64,000 nt of DNA from Cavia porcellus (Eukaryota > Chordata > Mammalia > Rodentia > Caviidae). The position numbers and the translations under genes were made by a program. This document shows, piece by piece, positions 10,913-25,400 of this stretch. The notes beneath the pieces were generated by a model. It had not been told where the DNA came from. It ran no database searches and was given only the letters and a program-made list of their open reading frames with translations. The DNA lies in the NCBI RefSeq assembly GCF_034190915.1, contig NW_026947709.1:124001-188000 (forward strand). Direction: 5' to 3'. Position 1 is the first letter of the stretch. Every line of letters starts with the position of its first letter.

Positions 10913-13900
10913 AAGCACACATTTGTGGAAAAAGTAATTATGAGAGACGAATGAACTCCCAAAATGGAATGGAAATTTTCTTGTTTAGGCCTGGAACGCT
11001 ATGGCCTGGAGCCCTGTGGTTCTAACTGGATGAGCAAAGTGTGAGCAGAGATCAAAGTAAAACACACTCCATTTAGGGAACTCGATATTTAACCAGGTGT
11101 CCAGAGAGGTGGCAAACTGTACTTGTGTCAATTTGCTCAAATCCTGTCTTCACAAGAAAGTAAATTCCAGCACGACCAGTGACTAGAGGAGGACACATTT
11201 CAAAGGACTTGTAAAAAGTCCAACCCTGAAGTTAGCCCAACACTGAATTTAGATGAAAAGTAGCAGAGTCTGTTAGTCTTTCAAGTTTTAATAGGAGAAA
11301 CTTATAGCATGTAATAGCTGTTACATGAATAACTTCAGAGCTTTTGGAGAGGTCGTAATCAGTATGAGTGAGGGCCTCCCTGACTCACAAAGTTAAAAAT
11401 AGTAAAACAAACAATTTGCAAAACCAATCAACCAATTAAATACAAACACTAAGTCCAAAGGGTTTCACTGGTTTTAAAACCACTTATGGAATGCACAACT
11501 ATTGATGAGGCTTACTCTGCATTCTGCTTTACTCAGGCCTGGTACATGAGCAACTGTGAAAGCAAAATTCAAAATGTTATGTGAAGTGACCATTTCATTG
11601 TTGAAACCATGACCCAATAGACATTTTCTCTTTTGAAACTTCATACATTATCCATATATGTTCTCAAAGGGAAGGAATACACAGGATTTAGGCTGAATTA
11701 TTTTTCTCAGTATTTTGTGTTCCACCAGATTTATTTGAAGATCTCCTGTCCTGCATCCACTGCCCAATGGAGAAGGCCACACATAGGACAACCCACATGA
11801 GAACTTCACTTCTACAGCCTGATTATATCATCATGAGAATATAATTTTCCTTTCATCATCAAAGATTTTTACATCAGATTAACCAGCTCTCTTGCTTGCC
11901 CATGTTTTTCCCTGGTTTTTGTACCTTGAAAGGGGTGTGCACTCTTCCCAGCCTTGATCTCCATCTTCCCCCATATTTCCAAACATATTCATCTGGGAAA
12001 CATGTAAAGATCTTATTCGGGGCTTGTTTCATTGTTTTCAAATATCTGCCCTTGAAATTCAACTTCCACCACTGTCTCTTATATCCAAAGCTGTGGGCTT
12101 GCAGAGGATTTCTGCTGAGAAATTTTACAGAAAGCTCTTATACTGCAGGTGAATGATGCCAGCAAGTCTTGACTGAATAGCTTAGGGAACAGGACTCAGC
12201 CAAATGACTGACATGACAAGGGAAAAGCGTATGCTCAAGGATAGGACATGGCAGAGGTCATCTGCCAGGCCCTGGCATATTTAATATCCCATTGAAAGTA
12301 CATCAATGGGTAGATTGGCAAGCATTTCCATCCACAAATTCTGAGCAGTGAAGCCTTCAGAGAGAATATTGTGCCATGCCAGGCCAAGAATATTCATCCT
12401 ATTTAAATCTTGCCCTACAAGGTCCTCTGTGCCACTGAGGTCTCCATGGCAACGCCCAGCATTGTGACTCAGGTCTCCTACTGCACACTTGTATCCTAGA
12501 GCCTAAAGTCCAGCTCACAATGGTGCTCAGCCAATCACAGCCCATTGTGGTTGCCTGGCAACCACAAGCTTGTGGATTTCTGTGAACTGTTTCAGCCCAA
12601 CTCTGCAGCTTTCCACCTCATACAACTACAGCCATTCCAATCATGCAGTATTTGATTAGCCTCTCTTTGTTGCCTCAGAATTTTTTTTTACAGTTGTAGT
12701 GATCAAGAAAATTTGACATATTTTGAGAAGTGGAGGGAAGTAATTGGAAAACCTTTTGGTATGTCTGAGGTCTATGGGTTCCAAACTTGACTATCCCAGT
12801 CTTTTAAATTTTCAAACCTAGAGCCTAAAATCCACCTCACAGGGATGTTCAGCCAATTTCAGCCCAGTGTGGTTGCCTGGCAACCACAAGCCTGTGGATT
12901 TCTGTGAACAGTTTCAGCCCAACTCTGCAGCTTTCCACCTCATACAACCACAGCCATTCCAATCATGCAGTATTTGATTCACCTCTCTAAGTTGCCTCAG
13001 AATTTTCTTTGAACTTGTGGTGATCAAGCAAATTTGACATATTTTGACAAGTGGAGGGAAGTAATTGGCTCTGTCTTTAGCTCTGTTTGTGGTATATGGT
13101 GTCCAAAGCTGACTAGCCCAGTCTATTCAGTTATGAAACATAGAAAGCCAAATGTTTCAAGGGAGGAAAGAAAATGCCACAATGATTTGGGTTCTGCCAA
13201 GTTTCTGGTGGCTTGGGAAGCAAACCTGCAAACCATACATGCAGTCTCTGCTGGATTACTGCCACCATGGTAGTATCAGTTAGCACTAAAAGCCAGCAAC
13301 CAGAAGATGAGACCCAAAATGAAAGTGAATCCTTGCAGTGCATGAATATTTGGAGTGCCTGCTTCAACTATCCAGCTTCCTCGGGGTTCACTTGTCTGCA
13401 ATCGCTATTTCAAGGAGGTCTGCAGCCATTCCAGCATAACCCTGAACACTAAACATGAGGTACTAGCTCAATACCTTATCACCAGCAGGTTTTCCCAGAA
13501 TTCAACTGTAACATGGTGAAAGGGAAACCCTTAGAAAAGGGATGCAAATGCCCCTTTCACCAGAAATCCCAGGTATTTTCTCATGGCATGGAATATTTAG
13601 ACTCCACAACTCATGTAGTGAACCCAGGGACCTAGACCAAGTGTGTCTAGTTTAATGTTGTCCTCTTTTTGGAAACAGCATCTTATGTAGTTGTTGAAAG
13701 AGGCCTTGAGATCAATTCGTAGCCCAAGATGGACTGGAACTCCCAAGGATCCATCCAGCTCAGCCCCCAGATTGCTGGGATTATAGGCATGAGGGACCAT
13801 GCCAAGCATGTGCACAGAGATTCTTACATAATTTGTGAAATCCCACTACTGGTCTATAGGTAGCTTCTGTGCTTCAGGCTTTAGGACTATGCCTCTCTTT

Positions 13901-14764
13901 GTTTTGGCTCCCCTTGTTCAGGTGTCCATTTTTATTGTGATAAGCTCCAAGGCCCCAGGCAAGGGAGTGGCTGCCCTTCCTCTGGTGTGTCCTTGGATGA
14001 TTACAGCCTTGGATGAACAGGGTTCAAATATATTGGATCCTGTGCATTTGAAGAGGAAATGAGTAAAGTTTCATGAGTTAATGTGGACATGCCAGGGAAT
14101 TGAGGGGCCATGATAGAGACAAAACTTCAGGCCATGGGCTGAAGGCTGAGGATTCTGTACCTCTAGCTTCTTGAATAGTGGGCCTGCTGAGCAATTGTGT
14201 GCTCTCAAATGTAATTTGATGGGTTTTGTTTTAATTTATTTTGTTTTTTGCTTTGGTTTTTTACATGGAAGGAACTGTACCATGGTTTGAAGAAGCTGGA
14301 GTGTCTTACCTAAGAGAAATTTGCAAAAAGGGACAATTCAGCAGCCAAGAATTTCTCAAATGCCCTTGGCGTTTTAAAAAATGTGACATAAAGTTGAGTG
14401 TGTCATGTCCATGTCTCTTTACAAAAGATTTTACCTCCTATTTGATAGGAATTACTGTTTCTTTGAAAGCTCAACCTGCACTGAAATAAAGATAATCCCT
14501 CCTTTCCTGATTCTGCTTGAAACCACATCCTTTCTTAGTTATATTTTCTTACGCAGCAACACTTGGAGATGACTACAGCGAGAGTTTCCCATTGGTGGAA
14601 TTTCCACGGAGACACATGAAGTAATACTGCACAACTTCAAGTGAAGTGCACTGTCCCTTGAAAATGGCAAGTCTGGGCAAATCTCTAGTAACTGAAAATC
14701 TTATAAAGTCTGAAAGTGAGTGAATGAAAATGGGCCTCTCCACATATGGACAGGGCCTCTCCTT
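10913..14764. repeat. Macrosatellite unit 4 (long form)
   Basis: The first part carries the same private variants as unit 1 (the TGAAGCACAC junction, GGCAAACTG, and CGTAATCAGTATGAG near 11354), while the middle carries the long A+B arrangement. It is thus a unit-1-like haplotype joined to the long form. The insertion-site run reads TTTTTCTCAG, the non-target haplotype. No gene seen. Confidence 0.95.
12495..13138. repeat. A+B subrepeats of unit 4
   Basis: A 12495-12816, B 12817-13138; period exactly 322. Confidence 0.85.
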
Positions 14765-17700
14765 AAGCACACATTTGTGGAAAAAGTAATTATGAGAGAC
14801 GAATGAACTCCCAAAATGGAATGGAAATTTTCTTGTTTAGGCCTGGAACGCTATGGCCTGGAGCCCTGTGGTTCTAACTGGATGAGCAAAGTGTGAGCAG
14901 AGATCAAAGTAAAACACACTCCATTTAGGGAACTCGATATTTAACCAGGTGTCCAGAGAGGTGGCAAACTGTACTTGTGTCAATTTGCTCAAATCCTGTC
15001 TTCACAAGAAAGTAAATTCCAGCACGACCAGTGACTAGAGGAGGACACATTTCAAAGGACTTGTAAAAAGTCCAACCCTGAACTTAGCCCAACACTGAGT
15101 TTAGATGAAAAGTAGCAGAGTCTGTTAGTCTTTCAAGTTTTAATAGGAGAAACTTATAGCATGCAATAGCTGTTACATGAATAACTTCAGAGCTTTTGGA
15201 GAGGTCGAAATCACTATGAGTGAGGGCTTCCCTGACTCGCAAAGTTAAAAATAGTAAAACAAACAATTTGCAAAACCAATCAACCAATTAAATACAAACA
15301 CTAAGTCCAAAGGGTTTCACTGGTTTTAAAACCACTTATGGAATGCACAACTATTGATGAGGCTTACTCTGCATTCTGCTTTACTCAGGCCTGGTACATG
15401 AGCAACTGTGAAAGCAAAATTCAAAATGTTATGTGAAGTGACCATTTCATTGTTGAAACCATGACCCAATAGACATTTTCTCTTTTGAAACTTCATACAT
15501 TATCCATATATGTTCTCAAAGGGAAGGAATACACAGGATTTAGGCTGAATTATTTTTTTCAGTATTTTGTGTTCCACCAGATTTATTTGAAGATCTCCTG
15601 TCCTGCATCCACTGCCCAATGGAGAAGGCCACACATAGGACAACCCACATGAGAACTTCACTTCTACAGCCTGATTATATCATCATGAGAATATAATTTT
15701 CCTTTCATCATCAAAGATTTTTACATCAGATTAACCAGCTCTCTTGCTTGCCCATGTTTTTCCCTGGTTTTTGTACCTTGAAAGGGGTGTGCACTCTTCC
15801 CAGCCTTGATCTCCATCTTCCCCCATATTTCCAAACATATTCATCTGGGAAACATGTAAAGATCTTATTCGGGGCTTGTTTCATTGTTTTCAAATATCTG
15901 CCCTTGAAATTCAACTTCCAACACTGTCTCTCATATCCAAAGCTATGTGCTTGCAGAGGATTTCTGCTGAGAAATTTTACAGAAAGCTCTTATACTGCAG
16001 GTGAATGATGCCAGCAAGTCTTGACTGAATAGCTTAGGGAACAGGACTCAGCCAAATGACTGACATGACAAGGGAAAAGCGTATGCTCAAGGATAGGACA
16101 TGGCAGAGGTCATCTGCCAGGCCCTGGCATATTTAATATCCCATTGAAAGTACATCAATGGGTAGATTGGCAAGCATTTCCATCCACAAATTCTGTGCAG
16201 TGAAGCCTTCAGAGAGAATATTGTGCCATACCAGGCCAAGAATATTCATCCTATTTAAATCTTGCCCTACAAGGTCCTCTGTGCCACTGAGGTCTCCATG
16301 GCAACGCCCAGCATTGTGACTCAGGTCTCCTACTGCACACTTGTATCCTAGAGCCTAAAGTCCAGCTCACAATGGTGCTCAGCCAATCACAGCCCATTGT
16401 GGTTGCCTGGCAATCACAAGCTTGTGGATTTCTGAGAACTGTTTCAGCCCAACTCTGCAGCTTTCCACCTCATACAACTACAGCCATTCCAATCATGCAG
16501 TATTTGATTAGCCTCTCTTTGTTGCCTCAGAATTTTTTTTTACAGTTGTAGTGATCAAGAAAATTTGACATATTTTGAGAAGTGGAGGGAAGTAATTGGA
16601 AAACCTTTTGGTATGTCTGAGGTCTATGGGTTCCAAACTTGACTATCCCAGTCTTTTAAATTTTCAAACCTAGAGCCTAAAATCCACCTCACAGGGATGT
16701 TCAGCCAATTTCAGCCCAGTGTGGTTGCCTGGCAACCACAAGCCTGTGGATTTCTGTGAACAGTTTCAGCCCAACTCTGCAGCTTTCCACCTCATACAAC
16801 CACAGCCATTCCAATCATGCAGTATTTGATTCACCTCTCTAAGTTGCCTCAGAATTTTCTTTGAACTTGTGGTGATCAAGCAAATTTGACATATTTTGAC
16901 AAGTGGAGGGAAGTAATTGGCTCTGTCTTTAGCTCTGTTTGTGGTATATGGTGTCCAAAGCTGACTAGCCCAGTCTATTCAGGTATGAAACGTAGAAAGC
17001 CAAATGTTTCAAGGGAGGAAAGAAAATGCCACAATGATTTGGGTTCTGCCAAGTTTCTGGTGGCTTGGGAAGCAAACCTGCAAACCATACATGCAGTCTC
17101 TGCTGGATTACTGCCACCATGGTAGTATCAGTTAGCACTAAAAGCCAGCAACCAGAAGATGAGACCCAAAATGAAAGTGAATCCTTGCAGTGCATGAATA
17201 TTTGGAGTGCCTGCTTCAACTATCCAGCTTCCTCGGGGTTCACTTGTCTGCAATCGCTATTTCAAGGAGGTCTGCAGCCATTCCAGCATAACCCTGAACA
17301 CTAAACATGAGGTACTAGCTCAATACCTTATCACCAGCAGGTTTTCCCAGAATTCAACTGTAACATGGTGAAAGGGAAACCCTTAGAAAAGGGATGCAAA
17401 TGCCCCTTTCACTAGAAATCCCAGGTATTTTCTCATGGCATGGAATATTTAGACTCCACAACTCATGTAGTGAACCCAGGGACCTAGACCAAGTGTGTCT
17501 AGTTTAATGTTGTCCTCTTTTTGGAAACAGCATCTTATGTAGTTGTTGAAAGAGGCCTTGAGATCAATTCGTAGCCCAAGATGGACTGGAACTCCCAAGG
17601 ATCCATCCAGCTCAGCCCCCAGATTGCTGGGATTATAGGCATGAGGGACCATGCCAAGCATGTGCACAGAGATTCTTACATAATTTGTGAAATCCCACTA

Positions 17701-18616
17701 CTGGTCTATAGGTAGCTTCTGTGCTTCAGGCTTTAGGACTATGCCTCTCTTTGTTTTGGCTCCCCTTGTTCAGGTGTCCATTTCTATTGTGATAAGCTCC
17801 AAGGCCCCAGGCAAGGGAGTGGCTGCCCTTCCTCTGGTGTGTCCTTGGATGATTACAGCCTTGGATGAACAGGGTTCAAATATATTGGATCCTGTGCATT
17901 TGAAGAGGAAATGAGTAAAGTTTCATGAGTTAATGTGGACATGCCAGGGAATTGAGGGGCCATGATAGAGACAAAACTTCAGGCCATGGGCTGAAGGCTG
18001 AGGATTCTGTACCTCTAGCTTCTTGAATAGTGGGCCTGCTGAGCAATTGTGTGCTCTCAAATGTAATTTGATGGGTTTTGTTTTAATTTATTTTGTTTTT
18101 TGCTTTGGTTTTTTACATGGAAGGAACTGTACCATGGTTTGAAGAAGCTGGAGTGTCTTACCTAAGAGAAATTTGCAAAAAGGGACAATTCAGCAGCCAA
18201 GAATTTCTCAAATGCCCTTGGCGTTTTAAAAAATGTGACATAAAGTTGAGTGTGTCATGTCCATGTCTCTTTACAAAAGATTTTACCTCCTATTTGATAG
18301 GAATTACTGTTTCTTTGAAAGCTCAACCTGCACTGAAATAAAGATAATCCCTCCTTTCCTGATTCTGCTTGAAACCACATCCTTTCTTAGTTATATTTTC
18401 TTACGCAGCAACACTTGGAGATGACTACAGCGAGAGTTTCCCATTGGTGGAATTTCCACGGAGACACATGAAGTAATACTGCACAACTTCAAGTGAAGTG
18501 CACTGTCCCTTGACAATGGCAAGTCTGGGCAAATCTCTAGGAACTGAAAATCTTATAAAGTCTGAAAGTGAGTGAATGAAAATGGGCCTCTCCACATATG
18601 GACAGGGCCTCTCCTT
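14765..18616. repeat. Macrosatellite unit 5 (long form)
   Basis: Long unit with the 7-T insertion-site haplotype. It shares GAACTTA, CACTGAGTTTAG and ATGCAATAGC (15080-15170) with unit 8, the first provirus-bearing unit. The subrepeat-A palindrome has one arm mismatch (GGCAATCACA). No gene seen. Confidence 0.95.
16347..16990. repeat. A+B subrepeats of unit 5
   Basis: A 16347-16668, B 16669-16990. A has a TGAGAACTG variant where the others read TGTGAACTG. Confidence 0.85.
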
Positions 18617-21600
18617 AAGCACACATTTGTGGAAAAAGTAATTATGAGAGACGAATGAACTCCCAAAATGGAATGGAAATTTTCTTGTTTAGGCCTGGAA
18701 CGCTATGGCCTGGAGCCCTGTGGTTCTAACTGGATGAGCAAAGTGTGAGCAGAGATCAAAGTAAAACACACTCCATTTAGGGAACTCGATATTTAACCAG
18801 GTGTCCAGAGAGGTGGCAACTGTACTTGTGTCAATTTGCTCAAATCCTGTCTTCACAAGAAAGTAAATTCCAGCACGACCAGTGACTAGAGGAGGACACA
18901 TTTCAAAGGACTTGTAAAAAGTCCAACCCTGAACTTAGCCCAACACTGAATTTAGATGAAAAGTAGCAGAGTCTGTTAGTCTTTCAAGTTTTAATAGGAG
19001 AAACTTATAGCATGTAATAGCTGTTACATGAATAACTTCAGAGCTTTTGGAGAGGTCGAAATCACTATGAGTGAGGGCTTCCCTGACTCGCAAAGTTAAA
19101 AATAGTAAAACAAACAATTTGCAAAACCAATCAACCAATTAAATACAAACACTAAGTCCAAAGGGTTTCACTGGTTTTAAAACCACTTATGGAATGCACA
19201 ACTATTGATGAGGCTTACTCTGCATTCTGCTTTACTCAGGCCTGGTACATGAGCAACTGTGAAAGCAAAATTCAAAATGTTATGTGAAGTGACCATTTCA
19301 TTGTTGAAACCATGACCCAATAGACATTTTCTCTTTTGAAACTTCGTACATTATCCATATATGTTCTCAAAGGGAAGGAATACACAGGATTTAGGCTGAA
19401 TTATTTTTTTCAGTATTTTGTGTTCCACCAGATTTATTTGAAGATCTCCTGTCCTGCATCCACTGCCCAATGGAGAAGGCCACACATAGGACAACCCACA
19501 TGAGAACTTCACTTCTACAGCCTGATTATATCATCATGAGAATATAATTTTCCTTTCATCATCAAAGATTTTTACATCAGATTAACCAGCTCTCTTGCTT
19601 GCCCATGTTTTTCCCTGGTTTTTGTACCTTGAAAGGGGTGTGCACTCTTCCCAGCCTTGATCTCCATCTTCCCCCATATTTCCAAACATATTCATCTGGG
19701 AAACATGTAAAGATCTTATTCGGGGCTTGTTTCATTGTTTTCAAATATCTGCCCTTGAAATTCAACTTCCAACACTGTCCCTCATATCCAAAGCTATGTG
19801 CTTGCAGAGGATTTCTGCTGAGAAATTTTACAGAAAGCTCTTATACTGCAGGTGAATGATGCCAGCAAGTCTTGACTGAATAGCTTAGGGAACAGGACTC
19901 AGCCAAATGACTGACATGACAAGGGAAAAGCGTATGCTCAAGGATAGGACATGGCAGAGGTCATCTGCCAGGCCCTGGCATATTTAATATCCCATTGAAA
20001 GTACATCAATGGGTAGATTGGCAAGCATTTCCATCCACAAATTCTGTGCAGTGAAGCCTTCAGAGAGAATATTGTGCCATACCAGGCCAAGAATATTCAT
20101 CCTATTTAAATCTTTCCCTACAAGGTCCTCTGTGCCACTGAGGTCTCCATGGCAACGCCCAGCATTGTGACTCAGGTCTCCTACTGCACACTTGTATCCT
20201 AGAGCCTAAAGTCCAGCTCACAATGGTGCTCAGCCAATCACAGCCCATTGTGGTTGCCTGGCAACCACAAGCTTGTGGATTTCTGTGAACTGTTTCAGCC
20301 CAACTCTGCAGCTTTCCACCTCATACAACTACAGCCATTCCAATCATGCAGTATTTGATTAGCCTCTCTTTGTTGCCTCAGAATTTTTTTTTACAGTTGT
20401 AGTGATCAAGAAAATTTGACATATTTTGAGAAGTGGAGGGAAGTAATTGGAAAACCTTTTGGTATGTCTGAGGTCTATGGGTTCCAAACTTGACTATCCC
20501 AGTCTTTTAAATTTTCAAACCTAGAGCCTAAAATCCACCTCACAGGGATGTTCAGCCAATTTCAGCCCAGTGTGGTTGCCTGGCAACCACAAGCCTGTGG
20601 ATTTCTGTGAACAGTTTCAGCCCAACTCTGCAGCTTTCCACCTCATACAACCACAGCCATTCCAATCATGCATTATTTGATTCACCTCTCTAAGTTGCCT
20701 CAGAATTTTCTTTGAACTTGTGGTGATCAAGCAAATTTGACATATTTTGACAAGTGGAGGGAAGTAATTGGCTCTGTCTTTAGCTCTGTTTGTGGTATAT
20801 GGTGTCCAAAGCTGACTAGCCCAGTCTATTCAGTTATGAAACGTAGAAAGCCAAATGTTTCAAGGGAGGAAAGAAAATGCCACAATGATTTGGGTTCTGC
20901 CAAGTTTCTGGTGGCTTGGGAAGCAAACCTGCAAACCATACATGCAGTCTCTGCTGGATTACTGCCACCATGGTAGTATCAGTTAGCACTAAAAGCCAGC
21001 AACCAGAAGATGAGACTCAAAATGAAAGTGAATCCTTGCAGTGCATGAATATTTGGAGTGCCTGCTTCAACTATCCAGCTTCCTCGGGGTTCACTTGTCT
21101 GCAATCGCTATTTCAAGGAGGTCTGCAGCCATTCCAGCATAACCCTGAACACTAAACATGAGGTACTAGCTCAATACCTTATCACCAGCAGGTTTTCCCA
21201 GAATTCAACTGTAACATGGTGAAAGGGAAACCCTTAGAAAAGGGATGCAAATGCCCCTTTCACCATAAATCCCATGTATTTTCTCATGGCATGGAATATT
21301 TAGACTCCACAACTCATGTAGTGAACCCAGGGACCTAGACCAAGTGTGTCTAGTTTAATGTTGTCCTCTTTTTGGAAACAGCATCTTATGTAGTTGTTGA
21401 AAGAGGCCTTGAGATCAATTCGTAGCCCAAGATGGACTGGAACTCCCAAGGATCCATCCAGCTCAGCCCCCAGACTGCTGGGATTATAGGCATGAGGGAC
21501 CATGCCAAGCATGTGCACAGAGATTCTTACATAATTTGTGAAATCCCACTACTGGTCTATAGGTAGCTTCTGTGCTTCAGGCTTTAGGACTATGCCTCTC

Positions 21601-22466
21601 TTTGTTTTGGCTCCCCTTGTTCAGGTGTCCATTTCTATTGTGATAAGCTCCAAGGCCCCAGGCAAGGGAGTGGCTGCCCTTCCTCTGGTGTGTCCTTGGA
21701 TGATTACAGCCTTGGATGAACAGGGTTCAAATATATTGGATCCTGTGCATTTGAAGAGGAAATGAGTAAAGTTTCATGAGTTAATGTGGACATGCCAGGG
21801 AATTGAGGGGCCATGATAGAGACAAAACTTCAGGCCATGGGCTGAAGGCTGAGGGTTCTGTACCTCTAGCTTCTTGAATAGTGGGCCTGCTGAGCAATTG
21901 TGTGCTCTCAAATGTAATTTGATGGGTTTTGTTTTAATTTATTTTGTTTTTTGCTTTGGTTTTTTACATGGAAGGAACTGTACCATGGTTTGAAGAAGCT
22001 GGAGTGTCTTACCTAAGAGAAATTTGCAAAAAGGGACAATTCAGCAGCCAAGAATTTCTCAAATGCCCTTGGCGTTTTAAAAAATGTGACATAAATTTGA
22101 GTGTGTCATATCCATGTCTCTTTACAAAAGATTTTACCTCCTATTTGATAGGAATTACTGTTTCTTTGAAAGCTCAACCTGCACTGAAATAAGATAATCC
22201 CTCCTTTCCTGATTTTGCTTGAAACCACATCCTTTCTTAGTTATATTTTCTTACGCAACAACACTTGGAGATGACTACAGCGAGAGTTTCCCATTGGTGG
22301 AATTTCCACGGAGACACATGAAGTAATACTGCACAACTTCAAGTGAAGTGCACTGTCCCTTGACAATGGCAAGTCTGGGCAAATCTCTAGTAACTGAAAA
22401 TCTTATAAAGTCTGAAAGTGAGTGAATGAAAATGGGCCTCTCCACATATGGACAGGGCCTCTCCTT
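18617..22466. repeat. Macrosatellite unit 6 (long form)
   Basis: Long unit with the 7-T insertion-site haplotype. A one-base deletion near 22190 turns the AATAAA found in the other units into AATAAG, so the candidate polyadenylation signal is lost in this copy only. No gene seen. Confidence 0.95.
20198..20841. repeat. A+B subrepeats of unit 6
   Basis: A 20198-20519, B 20520-20841. B has ATGCATTATTTG near 20669, where other copies read ATGCAGTATTTG. Confidence 0.85.
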
Positions 22467-25400
22467 AAGCACACATTTGTGGAAAAAGTAATTATGAGAG
22501 ACGAATGAACTCCCAAAATGGAATGGAAATTTTCTTGTTTAGGCCTGGAACGCTATGGCCTGGAGCCCTGTGGTTCTAACTGGATGAGCAAAGTGTGAGC
22601 AGAGATCAAAGTAAAACACACTCCATTTAGGGAACTCGATATTTAACCAGGTGTCCAGAGAGGTGGCAACTGTACTTGTGTCAATTTGCTGAAATCCTGT
22701 CTTCACAAGAAAGTAAATTCCAGCACGACCAGTGACTAGAGGAGGACACATTTCAAAGGACTTGTAAAAAGTCCAACCCTGAAGTTAGCCCAACACTGAA
22801 TTTAGATGAAAAGTAGCAGAGTCTGTTAGTCTTTCAAGTTTTAATAGGAGAAACTTATAGCATGTAATAGCTGTTACATGAATAACTTCAGAGGTTTTGG
22901 AGAGGTCGAAATCACTATGAGTGAGGGCTTCCCTGACTCACAAAGTTAAAAATAGTAAAACAAACAATTTGCAAAACCAATCAACCAATTAAATACAAAC
23001 ACTAAGTCCAAAGGGTTTCACTGGTTTTAAAACCACTTATGGAATGCACAACTATTGATGAGGCTTACTCTGCATTCTGCTTTACTCAGGCCTGGTACAT
23101 GAGCAACTGTGAAAGCAAAATTCAAAATGTTATGTGAAGTGACCATTTCATTGTTGAAACCATGACCCAATAGATATTTTCTCTTTTGAAACTTCATACA
23201 TTAACCATATATGTTCTCAAAGGGAAGGAATACACAGGATTTAGGCTGAATTATTTTTCTCAGTATTTTGTGTTCCACCAGATTTATTTGAAGATCTCCT
23301 GTCCTGCATCCACTGCCCAATGGAGAAGGCCACACATAGGACAACCCACATGAGAACTTCACTTCTACAGCCTGATTATATCATCATGAGAATATAATTT
23401 TCCTTTCATCATCAAAGATTTTTACATCAGATTAACCAGCTCTCTTGCTTGCCCATGTTTTTCCCTGGTTTTTGTACCTTGAAAGGGGTGTGCACTCTTC
23501 CCAGCCTTGATCTCCATCTTCCCCCATATTTCCAAACATATTCATCTGGGAAACATGTAAAGATCTTATTCGGGGCTTGTTTCATTGTTTTCAAATATCT
23601 GCCCTTGAAATTCAACTTCCAACACTGTCTCTCATATCCAAAGCTGTGGGCTTGCAGAGGATTTCTGCTGAGAAATTTTACAGAAAGCTCTTATACTGCA
23701 GGTGAATGATGCCAGCAAGTCTTGACTGAATAGCTTAGGGAACAGGACTCAGCCAAATGACTGACATGACAAGGGAAAAGCGTATGCTCAAGGATAGGAC
23801 ATGGCAGAGGTCATCTGCCAGGCCCTGGCATATTTAATATCCCATTGAAAGTACATCAATGGGTAGATTGGCAAGCATTTCCATCCACAAATTCTGAGCA
23901 GTGAAGCCTTCAGAGAGAATATTGTGCCATACCAGGCCAAGAATATTCATCCTATTTAAATCTTGCCCTACAAGGTCCTCTGTGCCACTGAGGTCTCCAT
24001 GGCAACGCCCAGCATTGTGACTCAGGTCTCCTACTGCACACTTGTATCCTAGAGCCTAAAGTCCAGCTCACAATGGTGCTCAGCCAATCACAGCCCATTG
24101 TGGTTGCCTGGCAACCACAAGCTTGTGGATTTCTGTGAACTGTTTCAGCCCAACTCTGCAGCTTTCCACCTCATACAACTACAGCCATTCCAATCATGCA
24201 GTATTTGATTAGCCTCAATTTGTTGCCTCAAAATTTTTTTTACAGTTGTAGTGATCAAGAAAATTTGACATATTTTGAGAAGTGGAGGGAAGTCATTGGA
24301 AAACCTTTTGGTATGTCTGAGGTCTATGGGTTCCAAACTTGACTATCCCAGTCTTTTAAATTTTCAAACCTAGAGCCTAAAATCCACCTCACAGGGATGT
24401 TCAGCCAATTTCAGCCCAGTGTGGTTGCCTGGCAACCACAAGCCTGTGGATTTCTGTGAACAGTTTCAGCCCAACTCTGCAGCTTTCCACCTCATACAAC
24501 CACAGCCATTCCAATCATGCAGTATTTGATTCACCTCTCTAAGTTGCCTCAGAATTTTCTTTGAACTTGTGGTGATCAAGCAAATTTGACATATTTTGAC
24601 AAGTGGAGGGAAGTAATTGGCTCTGTCTTTAGCTCTGTTTGTGGTATATGGTGTCCAAAGCTGACTAGCCCAGTCTATTCAGTTATGAAACGTAGAAAGC
24701 CAAATGTTTCAAGGGAGGAAAGAAAATGCCACAATGATTTGGGTTCTGCCAAGTTTCTGGTGGCTTGGGAAGCAAACCTGCAAACCATACATGCAATCTC
24801 TGCTGGATTACTGCCACCATGGTAGTATCAGTTAGCACTAAAAGCCAGCAACCAGAAGATGAGACCCAAAATGAAAGTGAATCCTTGCAGTGCATGAATA
24901 TTTGGAGTGCCTGCTTCAACTATCCAGCTTCCTCGGGGTTAACTTGTCTGCAATCGCTATTTCAAGGAGGTCTGCAGCCATTCCAGCATAACCCTGAACA
25001 CTAAACATGAGGTACTAGCTCAATACCTTATCACCAGCAGGTTTTCCCAGAATTCAACTGTAACATGGTGAAAGGGAAACCCTTAGAAAAGGGATGCAAA
25101 TGCCCCTTTCACCAGAAATCCCAGGTATTTTCTCATGGCATGGAATATTTAGACTCCACAACTCATGTAGTGAACCCAGGGACCTAGACCAAGTGTGTCT
25201 AGTTTAATGTTGTCCTCTTTTTGGAAACAGCATCTTATGTAGTTGTTGAAAGAGGCCTTGAGATCAATTCGTAGCCCAAGATGGACTGGAACTCCCAAGG
25301 ATCCATCCAGCTCAGCCCCCAGATTGCTGGGATTATAGGCATGAGGGACCATGCCAAGCATGTGCACAGAGATTCTTACATAATTTGTGAAATCCCACTA

